From NCBI GenBank assembly GCA_910589335.1, contig CAJUTW010000003.1, forward strand, positions 1 to 55,512: 55,512 nucleotides of DNA, read 5' to 3'. Shown piece by piece: positions 7,403 through 17,200 of this stretch; within the stretch, counting starts at the first letter, position 1, and each line of letters begins with the position of its first letter. The position numbers and the translations under genes were made by a program. Origin of the DNA: an uncultured Bacilli bacterium. Its GTDB lineage: Bacteria; Bacillota_I; Bacilli_A; RF39; UBA660. The notes beneath the pieces were generated by a model that was not told the origin of the DNA, did no database searches, and saw nothing but the letters and a program-made list of their open reading frames with translations.

Positions 7403-7747
7403 ATGATGCTTTTGGTTTTTTCATAATAGTTGGACTCCTTCCACGTTTTCGTTCAACTATATTATAACCGTTTTCTTTATATTTTTTAATCCAATACCTA
7501 TAGCAACGGTTTGAATTGGTTCATTATCTATTAAGACTCTATTTATTGCATCTTCTTTAAATTGCTTTGAATATTCTTTATATTTGGTTGTTCTAAGAAT
7601 ATCAAATCCATGCTTATCTATTAACCATACCAAATATTGAATATTGTGTTTAGTCATTCCATATTCAGATTGTAATGTTTTTAACGTTTCTCCCTCTTTT
7701 CTTTTGTTATATATTTCTATTTTTTCTTCGTAACTCAATTTTGACAT
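7395..7747 (-). pseudogene. IS3-family OrfA, frameshifted
   Basis: The first 86 residues form the usual OrfA pair of helix-turn-helix units (KLSYEEKIEIYNKRKEGET, and KYSKQFKEDAINRV). The frame then fails after VAIGIG. The family's continuation (a KKYKENGYNIVERKRGRSP segment) is readable in the next frame down to a TAG at 7395-7397, and about ten codons expected between the two parts are missing. So a small deletion with a frameshift broke the gene. The ATG at 7747 has a GAGG site. Confidence 0.75.
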
Positions 7748-7788
7748 ATAAAAACCTCGTTTCTATTTTGTCCAAGAAACGGGGTTCA
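7395..7788 (-). mobile_element. IS3-type insertion sequence remnant (left end only)
   Basis: The minus strand starts with TGAACCCCGTTTCTTGG at 7788, and the reverse complement of part of this recurs just inside it (CGTTTC and GAAACG). That is the style of an IS3/IS150-group terminal repeat. The first orfA follows directly. The second transposase gene and the right end are absent; the sequence passes into the broken lysR near 7400. It is a dead copy. Confidence 0.65.
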
Positions 7789-7814
7789 TATCACTTAGAA
7801 TCTTTTTTCTTTTT

Positions 7815-8759
7815 TTATAGCATATTTTTCTTTTTTAGAATTAATGCAATTATTATTGATAGAATAGAAGAAATTCCTATAATTAAAATAAAAGCTTGAG
7901 GATATTTTGATATATCACCTAAGGGAATATTCATTCCTAAAAATGATGAAATCATTGTAGGTATTGATAATACAATTGTTGCTCCTGCTAAAAATTTCAT
8001 AACAATATTTAAATTATTAGAAACAATAGTAGCATAAGTATCTGTGATTGATGAGAGAATATCTCTATAAATACCACTCATTTCAATGGCTTGTTTATTT
8101 TCTATTATAGCATCTTCTAATAAGTCTTTATCTCCTTCGTATAATGGGAAAATTGTACCTTTAGAAAGTTTTTCTAAAACTAAATCATTAGCTTTAAGAG
8201 ATGTTATAAAATAAACTAATGTTTTTTCTATTTCTAATAAATCAATTAAATCTTTATTTTCTGTTGACTTTTTTAAAACTTTTTCTTTTTTTTCAATATC
8301 TTTATTAACTTGTTTTAATGCTCTTAAATAATAATTTGAAGTTCTTAATAAGATTTGAATTAGAAACCTAACTTTTTTGGCAGTTCGAAATTCTTTTACT
8401 TTATTTTGTTTAAATTCATTTAAGATACTAACTTTTTTTGGAGAAACTGTTATCACATAATTATTATCAGTAATAATAATTCCTAAAGGATAAGTTTTAT
8501 AAATGTGAGAATCTTCTTTTTGTTCTAAGTATGGAGTATCTATAACTACTAAAGTAGCATTACCACTTTGTTCTACACGAGGCAATTCTTCATCATCTAA
8601 CATTTTTAAAATTAAATCTTTATCTACTTTTGTTTTTTCAACTACTTTATCTATTTCATCGGTTGTTGGAGATGATAATTCTATCCAAGAATCTATTGTA
8701 ATTTTTTTGATTTTTTTAGTTTTTTTCTCTACTGTACTTGTTTTATATATTTTTAACAT
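7815..8759 (-). CDS. corA: CorA-family divalent cation transporter
   Basis: A 314-residue protein with the CorA plan: a large N-terminal cytoplasmic domain (residues 1-245, with a long charged helix near 160-200), then two C-terminal membrane helices. The first helix ends in the pore signature GMN (LGMNIPLG, about residue 275), and the protein closes with a basic KKK tail. CorA pentamers move Mg2+, and some relatives Co2+ or Ni2+. The length and the GMN motif are normal for the family. The ATG at 8759 has a GGGGAGAGGT site. It is transcribed alone or with the DUF5684 gene, which has a hairpin between. Confidence 0.9.
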   Translation of the reverse strand: MLKIYKTSTVEKKTKKIKKITIDSWIELSSPTTDEIDKVVEKTKVDKDLILKMLDDEELPRVEQSGNATLVVIDTPYLEQKEDSHIYKTYPLGIIITDNNYVITVSPKKVSILNEFKQNKVKEFRTAKKVRFLIQILLRTSNYYLRALKQVNKDIEKKEKVLKKSTENKDLIDLLEIEKTLVYFITSLKANDLVLEKLSKGTIFPLYEGDKDLLEDAIIENKQAIEMSGIYRDILSSITDTYATIVSNNLNIVMKFLAGATIVLSIPTMISSFLGMNIPLGDISKYPQAFILIIGISSILSIIIALILKKKNML

Positions 8760-8810
8760 TATACCTCTCCCCTTTTTATTTATTTTGGCTATATTATAAC
8801 ACTTTTTTTA

Positions 8811-8853
8811 TACAAAATAAAACACTTAATAGATTTTTTTATCTATAAGTGTT
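8811..8853 (-). terminator. Terminator of the DUF5684 gene
   Basis: AACACTTAATAGAT (8821-8834) pairs with ATCTATAAGTGTT (8841-8853) with one bulged base. The minus strand then reads TTTTATTTTG. It lies just after the stop at 8876. Confidence 0.7.
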
Positions 8854-8875
8854 AACTACTACTACTTTTTTATTA

Positions 8876-9271
8876 CTAATTATTATTTCCAATATATTTT
8901 GCATCACTGAAAGCTAAAATTAGCATAAAGATTGGATTCAATAAAATTAAGCCTATAGCAAATCCTGTGTCTTTACCAAATGCTTTTGCTAAATTAATAT
9001 TTAGCATAATAATGATGATAAAATTTACAAATGGAACTAATAATAATAAGAACATCCAGCCATTCATTCCAGCAACTTCAAATAATTGATACATATTGTA
9101 AAATGGAATAAGTGAAGTCCAACCTGGTTTTCCAGCTTTTGTAAATACTTTCCAATTTGCAATAATTGTTATAACTCCAATTATTAAAGTAATAATCATA
9201 ATCACTGAAACAACTGCCATTGAAGTAGCAATAGCACTACTATAATCAACAGTACTCTCTATATCATACAT
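8876..9271 (-). CDS. DUF5684-family membrane protein
   Basis: A 131-residue protein with a short N-terminus and three to four membrane helices. The signature is a W(K)xFxKAGKPGWTSLIPFYNMYQL segment, split here by the end of helix 1, then the hydrophobic stretch LLLVPFVNFIIII and an AKAFGKDTGF turn, the usual pattern of DUF5684. The family has no known function; some members are fused to peptidases. The ATG at 9271 has an AAGGAGGAG site. Confidence 0.8.
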   Translation of the reverse strand: MYDIESTVDYSSAIATSMAVVSVIMIITLIIGVITIIANWKVFTKAGKPGWTSLIPFYNMYQLFEVAGMNGWMFLLLLVPFVNFIIIIMLNINLAKAFGKDTGFAIGLILLNPIFMLILAFSDAKYIGNNN

Positions 9272-9335
9272 TTTTTACTCCTCCTTTATTATAGAATACA
9301 ATAAACTTGTTATTTTTTCAACTAAAAAATTTACT

Positions 9336-10427
9336 CTAACCTAATTTAACTTTTGTTGTTTTGATTTTGTTATTTCTTATGTATTTTATATCTATTCTAT
9401 CATTTGTTTGATATTTATATAACTCATATTTTAAAGAAGCAATATCTTCTATTTCTTGATTGTTAATTTCTATTATGATATCTCCTTTTTTTAAAGATGA
9501 TTCAGCTGCTTTTGTTTTTTCTCTTATATTATAGATTACTACTCCTTTATTTATGTCTTTTGGAACTGATAAATTATAACGAGCAAGTTTTGCTGAGTCT
9601 GTTGCATTAATCATTTCTATTCCTAATACAGGCCATTTAATAGCTTTTCCTGACTCTAAAGAATCTATGTGACTCATTGCATATTCTATAGGTATCGCAA
9701 ATCCCATTCCTTCAATATTGTCATCTACAAGTTTCATTGAACAAATACCAATAACTTCTCCGTTAACATTTAATAAAGGACCTCCACTATTTCCTGGATT
9801 AATAGATGCATCTATTTGAAGAACTTTCATTTTCCAGTCAAGATCATTTGAGTCGCCTAATGATATAGAAACCATTCGATCTTTTCCTGATAATACACCA
9901 GATGTTACACTACCTCGATAATCGTAGCCTATTGGAGAGCCAACAGTAAATACAGTATCACCAAGATTAGAATTTTCGCTAGTTGATAATGTTGCAACTT
10001 GTTTTACATATTTTTTATCAATTTTTAATACGGCTAAATCTAAATATTTATCCTTACCTAAAACAGTTGCATCTACTTCTTCATCATTTGATAAAATTAT
10101 TTTAGTTTCATCTGTATCTGATAAAACATGCTCATTTGTTAAAATATAACCAAATTTTTTATCAACTTTATATATAAAACCTGTTCCACTATTTAAAAGA
10201 GAATCAGCATTATATACTTGTATTACTACAACTGCATCATATATTTTATCAATAGCTTTCTTTAGTGAAGCTTTTTCATAAATTAATGTATCTTTCTTTT
10301 GAAAAATAGTATTTAGAAAAAAATAATTAAGAGTTAATGTAAAAATTCCACCTAATACAAATGATATTGTTATTAATAATAAATATTTAGTATTCTTTTT
10401 AAAAAACTTTATAATTTTATTTTTCAA
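9336..10427 (-). CDS. htrA: HtrA/DegP-like membrane serine protease
   Basis: A 363-residue protein. Residues 17-40 are a membrane anchor. The trypsin-like domain has the full triad: H100 in TNEHV, D130 in LDLAVLK and S214 in GNSGGP. A single PDZ domain fills about residues 260-360. The enzyme would cut or refold damaged proteins on the outside of the membrane. The start is a TTG at 10427 with an AGAGGAG site eight bases upstream. Both the start and the site lie inside the end of the Abi_2 gene (11-base overlap), so its translation is probably coupled to that gene. Confidence 0.92.
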   Translation of the reverse strand: MKNKIIKFFKKNTKYLLLITISFVLGGIFTLTLNYFFLNTIFQKKDTLIYEKASLKKAIDKIYDAVVVIQVYNADSLLNSGTGFIYKVDKKFGYILTNEHVLSDTDETKIILSNDEEVDATVLGKDKYLDLAVLKIDKKYVKQVATLSTSENSNLGDTVFTVGSPIGYDYRGSVTSGVLSGKDRMVSISLGDSNDLDWKMKVLQIDASINPGNSGGPLLNVNGEVIGICSMKLVDDNIEGMGFAIPIEYAMSHIDSLESGKAIKWPVLGIEMINATDSAKLARYNLSVPKDINKGVVIYNIREKTKAAESSLKKGDIIIEINNQEIEDIASLKYELYKYQTNDRIDIKYIRNNKIKTTKVKLG

Positions 10428-11370
10428 AGTCTTTACTCCTCTCCATCTTAGCTAAATCTTGCCAATTAGAGGGGAATCCCATCCTATCTAAAACTTTATT
10501 AATAGTTATAGTATGTAAATTATAATTTAGAGTTTCTATCACATTATCTAACTCATGTGTCATATTCTTAAAATCATCTGCCAAGAGCATCTGTTTCATA
10601 ATGATGATTAAAGCGAATAAATCATTTTTTCCATAAACATATTCATCATCTTTTTTTTCTATTTTTAATAATTGATGAAAAACAGTATCTTCAATAGCCT
10701 TTTGGGTTCTGTTTTCATATAAAATATCTTCATGTGCACAAAGATTTCTATAGTTTGCTAAAATTGGAAGATATACTATAAATATTTCTGGATCTATATC
10801 ATATATTTCTGCTATGTCTTTTTGGTCTTCAGGTTTTAAAATAGAGAACATTTCACTAACAATGCCAAATGATAATACTTTTACTAATATCCATAAAGGA
10901 ATATAACCATAATTAGAAACGTAATGAAGAGTAGCGCTATGTTGTGAACCATTTACTCTAATTTGTCTTTTCATTTTTCTTAATAGATCATTTAACTGAG
11001 CTTGTTTTTCTGGTGCACGTGTAAAATTCTTTTCTTTTAAGTAATCTTTTTCTCGATAACCATATTTCTTAGATAATTGATAAGATGTTATAGATTTTAA
11101 ATTATTTTCAATTACTAATAAATATTTAAATATTATATTTCTAAAAGATCTATCAAATAAGAAAAGACTATACATTTCTTCAAATGTTGTACCATCTTTA
11201 AATGATCTATCATCATGTGATTTTAAAAACAAATGTCTATAACCATTTATAAAAAAATAATTTTCTCTTAATAAAACTTTTTCAGCATATTTTTGATCAT
11301 TAATTATCATTCCTTTATGAAGAAATATTTGAATTTGTTCTTCTAAATTTTTAAAGTTTTTTTCTATCAT
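10417..11370 (-). CDS. Abi_2 (AbiD/AbiF-like) abortive-infection protein
   Basis: A 317-residue protein. The N-terminal region (KGMIINDQKYAEKVLLRENY, then INGYRH) and the motif RNLCAHEDILYENR near residue 210 match the Abi_2 family. RNLCAH is an R-x4-H pattern as in HEPN ribonucleases. Members of the family stop phage growth by killing or arresting the infected cell, by a mechanism not firmly known. The ATG at 11370 has an AGGTGAG site. Its end overlaps htrA; a protease gene tied to an Abi gene is unusual. No mobile element flags surround it. Confidence 0.85.
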   Translation of the reverse strand: MIEKNFKNLEEQIQIFLHKGMIINDQKYAEKVLLRENYFFINGYRHLFLKSHDDRSFKDGTTFEEMYSLFLFDRSFRNIIFKYLLVIENNLKSITSYQLSKKYGYREKDYLKEKNFTRAPEKQAQLNDLLRKMKRQIRVNGSQHSATLHYVSNYGYIPLWILVKVLSFGIVSEMFSILKPEDQKDIAEIYDIDPEIFIVYLPILANYRNLCAHEDILYENRTQKAIEDTVFHQLLKIEKKDDEYVYGKNDLFALIIIMKQMLLADDFKNMTHELDNVIETLNYNLHTITINKVLDRMGFPSNWQDLAKMERSKDFEK

Positions 11371-11481
11371 AGTCTCACCTATTATAAATTATAACATATT
11401 ATTAGTAGAAAAGTGTGATTTTTTAATGAAATTAGTGATATAATTATTTTAGAATGTATAATTTTTAGAGGGGGATAATTT

Positions 11482-12450
11482 ATGCCAGCAACAGTTACTC
11501 ATGCTTATTTTAGTAAAGATGTATATGATATATTACCAGAGGATATTAAAAAAAATTTAGATGTTAAAAGATGCAAAATGTTTGGTCAAAGTACTGATAG
11601 TTTGTTTTTTTATAATTTATTTTCAATATTTCCAGGAAAAAATATAAGGGCTTTTCAAAGCTATTTTCATAGACATCAATCACAAGAATTTTTTCTTAAC
11701 TTATTAGGTTTTATTAAAGATAATAATATAGAAGATATTGATACTTATTCTTTTTTAGTAGGATTTATTTGTCATTATGCACTAGATTCAACTTTGCATC
11801 CATTTATAATATATAAAACAGGAGACTTTAAAAAGAAAGTTCCTTCTACTTATAAATATAATAATATTCATAGTTTTATGGAAACTTTTATTGATAATGA
11901 TATGATTAGAAGAAGAGAAAAAACAAATCCTTATAAATTTAATTATGATAAATTTTGTTTTGATACTAGCTGTTTTTCTAAAAATTTATGTAAGACAATT
12001 AATTATACGTTTTATAATACTTTTAAAATTAAAAATATGAGTGATATCTATTATAAATCACTTAAACAAATGAAAAATGCTTTAATGATTTTTAGAAAAG
12101 ATCAATATGGAATTAAAAAGAATATATATAAATTTATTGATACTTTTACTAGCCGTGGAACATTTAGATTTGAAGCTATAAGTTATTATTATCCACTTAC
12201 TGATAAACATAATTTTTTAAATAGTAATCATAATTTATGGAGAAATCCAACAACTTATGATATGACAAGTACAGAATCTTTTGTAGATTTATATTTAAAA
12301 GCTATTAAGTTAGCTAAAGTGTTAATTTGTGCTAGTTTTGATTATTTAAATAATAAAGATATAGATTTAGAAAAGATTTTTACTAATAATAGTTATGTAA
12401 CTGGTCTTGATTGTGAATTAAAAAAAGAATTAAAATATTTTGAATTTTAA
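11482..12450 (+). CDS. Zinc-dependent phospholipase C-like protein
   Basis: A 322-residue protein matching the zinc-dependent phospholipase C group. It starts with MPATVTHAYF and has histidine clusters in FHRHQS (about residue 65) and FICHYALDSTLHPF (about residue 95), which look like the metal ligands. No signal peptide is present, so it probably acts in the cytoplasm, or is not a classical exported toxin. The ATG has a strong AGAGGGGG site. It faces the type VII secretion operon with one gene between. A tail hairpin in the 3' end of the gene acts as terminator. Confidence 0.75.
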   Translation: MPATVTHAYFSKDVYDILPEDIKKNLDVKRCKMFGQSTDSLFFYNLFSIFPGKNIRAFQSYFHRHQSQEFFLNLLGFIKDNNIEDIDTYSFLVGFICHYALDSTLHPFIIYKTGDFKKKVPSTYKYNNIHSFMETFIDNDMIRRREKTNPYKFNYDKFCFDTSCFSKNLCKTINYTFYNTFKIKNMSDIYYKSLKQMKNALMIFRKDQYGIKKNIYKFIDTFTSRGTFRFEAISYYYPLTDKHNFLNSNHNLWRNPTTYDMTSTESFVDLYLKAIKLAKVLICASFDYLNNKDIDLEKIFTNNSYVTGLDCELKKELKYFEF

Positions 12451-12460
12451 TTCTTTTTTT
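12421..12460 (+). terminator. Terminator overlapping the end of the phospholipase-like gene
   Basis: A 16-base arm at 12421-12436 pairs with 12444-12459 and is followed by T-rich sequence. The left arm lies inside the last codons of the gene. Confidence 0.75.
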
Positions 12461-12505
12461 TGTATAGGAAATATTTTTAATAACATAATAATTATAGGTG
12501 ATTAG

Positions 12506-13537
12506 ATGTTTTATAAATATGAAATAAAAAATAATGGACGAGAAGATATTTTATATCTTCATTTAACTATGCAATATGAATTTTCTGATGAATTAACATT
12601 AGAAGATAAAGTTGTTGATTTTAATGCTCAAAATTTTATTAAAACTAATAATATTAAATTTAGAGGTAATAAGATTTGTTTAGTGATTGATGGAAAAATT
12701 ATTAAATGTATGTATATTAATAATAAAATTTCAAATAATAATTATATATCTGATTCTTTTATGGTAAATATTAGTCTTGATGATAAAGCATTATGTGAAA
12801 TATCTTTACGTGAATATTTACTTAGTATTTTATTTTCATATTATAGTAGTACTATACATATTGAGACATTTAAAGCGATGACTATACTTTTTACTGGATT
12901 TGCTTTTAAAATGATGAATGATAATAATTGTATTTTAAGTAATAATAGATTTTTTAAATACTATAGTCTTGAGTATTATAAGAGTCAATTAAATAATTAT
13001 GATGAAATAAAAACTATTATTAATAATATAATTAATGAAGTTGATGGTATGTACTTATTTTATGAAAATGACTATATTTTACCTTTTATACATTACTCAA
13101 ATAGTGGAAAAACTAAAAATAATAAAAATTATCCATATTTATCAAGTGTTAAAAGTTTATGGGATTTAGCTTCTCCTTACTTCATTAATATAAAAGATTA
13201 TAGCTTTGATGAGATTAATAAAAAATTAAATATTTCAATTAGTAGTTCTAGTGAGATAAACATTATTAAAGATAACTATAAGAAAATAAAAATTGGAAAT
13301 ATAATTTTTTCAATGCAAGAGTTTAAAAATACTTTGAATTTAAAATCTGATGATATATATATAATTATAAACAATGATAATTTAAGAATTATTTCAAAAG
13401 GATTTGGGAATTCTTATGGACTTAGTATTTTTGGAGCTAGTGAAATTGCAAAAAATGATTGTAAATATTATCATATTCTTAAATATTATTTTCCTAAGGC
13501 AAAATTATTAAAAAAAGTAAAAGAACTTTCAAAGTAA
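12506..13537 (+). CDS. Divergent SpoIID/LytB-like protein, catalytically degenerate
   Basis: A 343-residue protein with three segments that track SpoIID. (1) REYLLSILF...ETFKAM, near residues 108-128, fits the catalytic helix, but the conserved Glu of the E-M-P motif is a Tyr. (2) PFIHYSNSGKT plus YPYLSSVKSLWD, near residues 195-225, fits the YHSTSGG and PYLxSV unit. (3) KGFGNSYGLSIFGASEIAK, near residues 296-315, fits GHGVGMSQ-GA, with the His replaced by Asn and the Gln by Ile. SpoIID cuts septal peptidoglycan in sporulation. This copy has lost the key residues, so it may bind glycan or partner proteins without cutting. No signal peptide is visible. Family membership is inferred from these patterns. 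Confidence 0.6.
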   Translation: MFYKYEIKNNGREDILYLHLTMQYEFSDELTLEDKVVDFNAQNFIKTNNIKFRGNKICLVIDGKIIKCMYINNKISNNNYISDSFMVNISLDDKALCEISLREYLLSILFSYYSSTIHIETFKAMTILFTGFAFKMMNDNNCILSNNRFFKYYSLEYYKSQLNNYDEIKTIINNIINEVDGMYLFYENDYILPFIHYSNSGKTKNNKNYPYLSSVKSLWDLASPYFINIKDYSFDEINKKLNISISSSSEINIIKDNYKKIKIGNIIFSMQEFKNTLNLKSDDIYIIINNDNLRIISKGFGNSYGLSIFGASEIAKNDCKYYHILKYYFPKAKLLKKVKELSK

Positions 13538-13553
13538 ATGAAAGTTCTTTTTA
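13520..13553. terminator. Bidirectional terminator between converging genes
   Basis: AAAGAACTTTCA (13520-13531) and TGAAAGTTCTTT (13539-13550) form a perfect 12-bp stem with a 7-base loop, overlapping the stop of the SpoIID-like gene. T-runs flank it on both strands, so it can also end the type VII operon. Confidence 0.85.
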
Positions 13554-13769
13554 TTTAACTCTACTTGCAAGATCTTCTAAAGCTTTATCAGCGTCTTTAT
13601 TAATTTCTATAGTGTTTTCTAAAAACTTAGAATACCCTTCCACTGTTGCAGAAAAATCTTTTAACTGAGGTAAATCTTTTGTATCAATTATAGAATTTAT
13701 TATTTTAATTTGTTCTTTTAAATCTTTTGAAATTGAAAGAATTTCATCATAAGTTAATTTATCAATCAT
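13551..13769 (-). CDS. Small helical protein of the type VII secretion operon
   Basis: A 72-residue, almost wholly helical, charged protein with no signal peptide or membrane helix. A heptad-like run links two helices (LKEQIKIINSIID, and GYSKFLENTIEIN), the hairpin-of-helices shape of small ESX partners, but no W-x-G motif is present. It overlaps the upstream gene by 8 bases (ATGATTGA) and is last in the operon. It may be a short chaperone or partner for an exported substrate; that is inferred from its position. Confidence 0.6.
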   Translation of the reverse strand: MIDKLTYDEILSISKDLKEQIKIINSIIDTKDLPQLKDFSATVEGYSKFLENTIEINKDADKALEDLASRVK

Positions 13770-13968
13770 TGCCTAATTCCTCCAAATTTGGAGATTTCTT
13801 TAAATTATTAGTTTTTAGTATTTCACTACATGTAGATATGATATTTTTATATTCTTCAATACTTTCTATATAATTTAAATTATCACTATTATTCCAGCCA
13901 TTTTTCATTTTAGCTAAATTTTCGAATATTTTATTTATAGCTATTACGTATTTATTATAATCTGACAT
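13762..13968 (-). CDS. Small WXG-like helical protein of the type VII secretion operon
   Basis: A 68-residue helical protein. A GWNNSDNLNYIESIEEYK segment, starting near residue 23, resembles the turn of WXG100 proteins, where a W-x-G sits between two helices; here the order is G-W-N. The protein is about two thirds the usual WXG100 length. It follows the YukD-like gene by 8 bases with a good AGGAGG site, and overlaps the next gene by 8 bases. It could be a reduced secretion partner; a link to export is inferred from the operon. Confidence 0.6.
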   Translation of the reverse strand: MSDYNKYVIAINKIFENLAKMKNGWNNSDNLNYIESIEEYKNIISTCSEILKTNNLKKSPNLEELGND

Positions 13969-13976
13969 TAATCCTC

Positions 13977-14234
13977 CTATATTAGCAAAATTCTAGAACC
14001 ATTTTTTAAATCTGTATCTCTTATAGTTTTATTAACATTATAAACTTCACCAGTTTCTTTACTATAAAAATTATAATCTTCTTTTGGAACATAAGCATTA
14101 TCTGTAAGTTCTATTAATGCATCTTCAATTAATGATTTTATTGTTCCTACCTTTTTGTTAATTGGAATAAACAAATCATATTTTTTTTCTATTAATGGTA
14201 TTTCTAATTCTATTAATATTTTATTTCTATTCAT
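13977..14234 (-). CDS. YukD/EsaB-like ubiquitin-fold protein of type VII secretion
   Basis: An 85-residue protein with the ubiquitin-like beta-grasp pattern of YukD: a strand (ILIELEIPLI), a basic turn, a helix (TIKSLIEDALIEL), and C-terminal strands ending DLKNGSRILLI. YukD proteins are cytosolic regulators of type VIIb secretion machines. It starts 8 bases after essC, with an AGGTGAT site, which supports the assignment. Confidence 0.8.
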   Translation of the reverse strand: MNRNKILIELEIPLIEKKYDLFIPINKKVGTIKSLIEDALIELTDNAYVPKEDYNFYSKETGEVYNVNKTIRDTDLKNGSRILLI

Positions 14235-14242
14235 TTTATCAC

Positions 14243-17200
14243 CTACTCATCAGAGATTAATTTTATTAAAACTGCTTTACCTTTTTTAATAATATATCCA
14301 AATCCAGGATCTATTTCGGCTCTTAATATACGAGAATTAGTTGTAACTCTTAGTGTAAATTGATTACCAATACCATTTCCAAGCCATATTCCTTCAGATA
14401 AATCAATATTTGATTTATACCATGATTCATAATTAATACTTTTTATAGCCTCTATAGTATCAATTATTATAAATTTAATATTACCATTTTTTTTGCATTC
14501 TGCTAATAATTTTGTAAATTTATCTTTTTCTATAGAACTTAATTTATTTAATAATGAGTTAATATTAAATAAAAAGCATATTGTTGTTTGTTCAGATTTA
14601 TTATTATAAACTTCATTTAATTTATCTATACTATTATAGCATGTATCTTTACTATAAAAAACTCTTTGATTACTGATGTCTTCTAAAATACTATTACTAT
14701 CAAAAATTATACAATTTGTATTTGGGATTTTTAATATTGTATTTATTAAACCTTTATAGAATATTGGATCGGTAGAAATATCTTCTCCTGTTATATTAAA
14801 CATATATTTATCTTTTAAATTTATTGTTTCGATTGTAAGTTCTTCTTTAGATACTCCTACTGGAATATTTGTAATATTTCCTAATTTTTCTTTTACAAAT
14901 TCTTGTGTTACTACCTCAGGTAAAATTGGTATTTTAGGAGCTTTATATTCACAAATTTTATTTAATTTTTCACATACTACTTTTATGTAATCTGTTAATT
15001 TTTCTTCTGTATAACTATAGGCAGTTTGAAATTCAAAAATTGAATCTAATAAAATTAATCCTCTTCCATATTCTTTAGATGGCTCTTTTTTTCTAACTCC
15101 AGGTATTACAGAAGAATAGTCCATTGGATCATTAAATTGTAGAACAACATTTTGTTTAAAATTTTGTTTAAGACGATATCTTACTGTATTTGGACCATTA
15201 GTACTAAATATGAAAACAACGCCATATTTTAAACAATCTCTTGTCATTTGTCCTATAACTTCTTCATAATCACTATAAGTTTCTATAAATGCTTCGACAT
15301 TATTTATAATTATAACAATCATTGGAATTTGTTTACCACCATGATTTATATAAAAATCATATGAACCATTATAATCTACAAAAATCTTTTTACGTTCTTC
15401 AATAATTTGATTTATCATTTTAAATAAATTATTTATTTTTTCTATTTCAGTTGATAAGATTACTTCTCCAACATGAGGAGCATTTTTAAACATATTTAAA
15501 GTTTCAGCTCCAAAATCTAAAATATAGAAATTTATCTCCTTTGAGTCGTGGGACGAAATTGATGAATAAACTATACTTGATAGCATTAATTCTTTTCCAC
15601 TACCAGCAGAACCAAAAACAATGGTGTTTCCTTCTTTTGATAGAGGTAGCGTTAAAACATTTTGTTTTTGATTATCAGGATCATCATATTCGCCAATTAT
15701 AGGATTAATAACATTTTTTTCTGTTTTTACATTATATTTTTCTTTTAATTTATCTATATAAATCATGTTAGGTATTTTATCTAACCATAATTGCTCAATT
15801 GAAATATTTTCTGTTTTTGCTTCTTCTACAATGTATTTAATTATATTTGTGATTTCTTCTCCTTTAGATTTTATCACTACATCATTTTGCTTAGTATCTA
15901 AAGATTTAATTATAGAACCAACATTATCAATGATACTTATAGATTGATCTACTTTTTTCTTTCTTTTTTCTGTAGGATAATATTGAGCTCCTGCCCATGC
16001 AGCTTGTCCCATAGCAAATAATTCATTATAACCGACTTGTAAATAAAATCTTCCTGTTGTTTTTAGTTCTGCTGCATCTGGACATTTGATCATATCCATA
16101 CTATCTGATTTATCTTGAACTCTTAAACAAACTCTAAATTTTGAATTGGACCAAATTTGATCATTTACTACTCCACTAGGTTTTTGTGTTGCTAGAATTA
16201 AATGCACTCCTAATGAACGTCCAATACGAGCAGTTGATATTAATTGTTCCATAAATTCTGGTCTTTGATCTTTTAATTCGGCAAACTCATCTGAAATTAT
16301 AAATAAATGAGAGATTGGTTTTTCTACTAATCCTCTTCTAAATAAACTTTGATATTTATAAATATCAATTGTACTTTCATTTAATTTATCTCTTGCTTCA
16401 TTGAATATTCTTTGTCTTTTTCTTAATTCACTTTGAATTGATGCTAAAGATCTATTCATTTCAACTGTATCTAAATTTGTAATCGTACCTGCTAAATGAG
16501 GAAGTTTCATTCCTGTTTCTTTATTTTCAAATGCTCCTGTTAGTCCTCCACCTTTATAGTCTATTAAAACAAATGATACTTCATATGGATGATAGTTTAG
16601 GGCCATGGATAAAATGTAAGTAATAATAAATTCTGATTTTCCTGAACCGGTCATTCCAGCAATCAATCCATGTGGACCATGTGCTTTTTCATGTAAATCT
16701 AATTTAAATAATTCACGTGATTTGTCTAATCCAACAGATGCTTGTAATGTTTTAGTAGGATCATTATTTTTCCAACGATTTAGAATATTTAATTGATCTA
16801 TCATACCAACATTATACATCTCAAGAAATGATACGCTTGATGGTAGGCTTCTACTTTCTTTTGCTATATCAATTGGAATGTTTGCTATAATTTTACAACA
16901 TTCATACATATTTAAAGTAGGATCAAAGTCAGCAACAAATTCTTTTTGTTTGTTAGATACTAATTCATTCTCAAAAACTCCAGACTTTTTATCTCCTATA
17001 CTTATAAATGTTTTACATTCATTTGGAATATTTACTAATCTTGGACTGATAACAATTAAACTAAATCCATAATTTACAGGCATTTCTGATACATCTTTAA
17101 CTAATTCTATATCACGAACCATTTTATAATCATCAGTAATAATCACATAATAAGGTTTATAGTGATGATAATCGGCACCATTTAGTTCCATTTTTCCATT

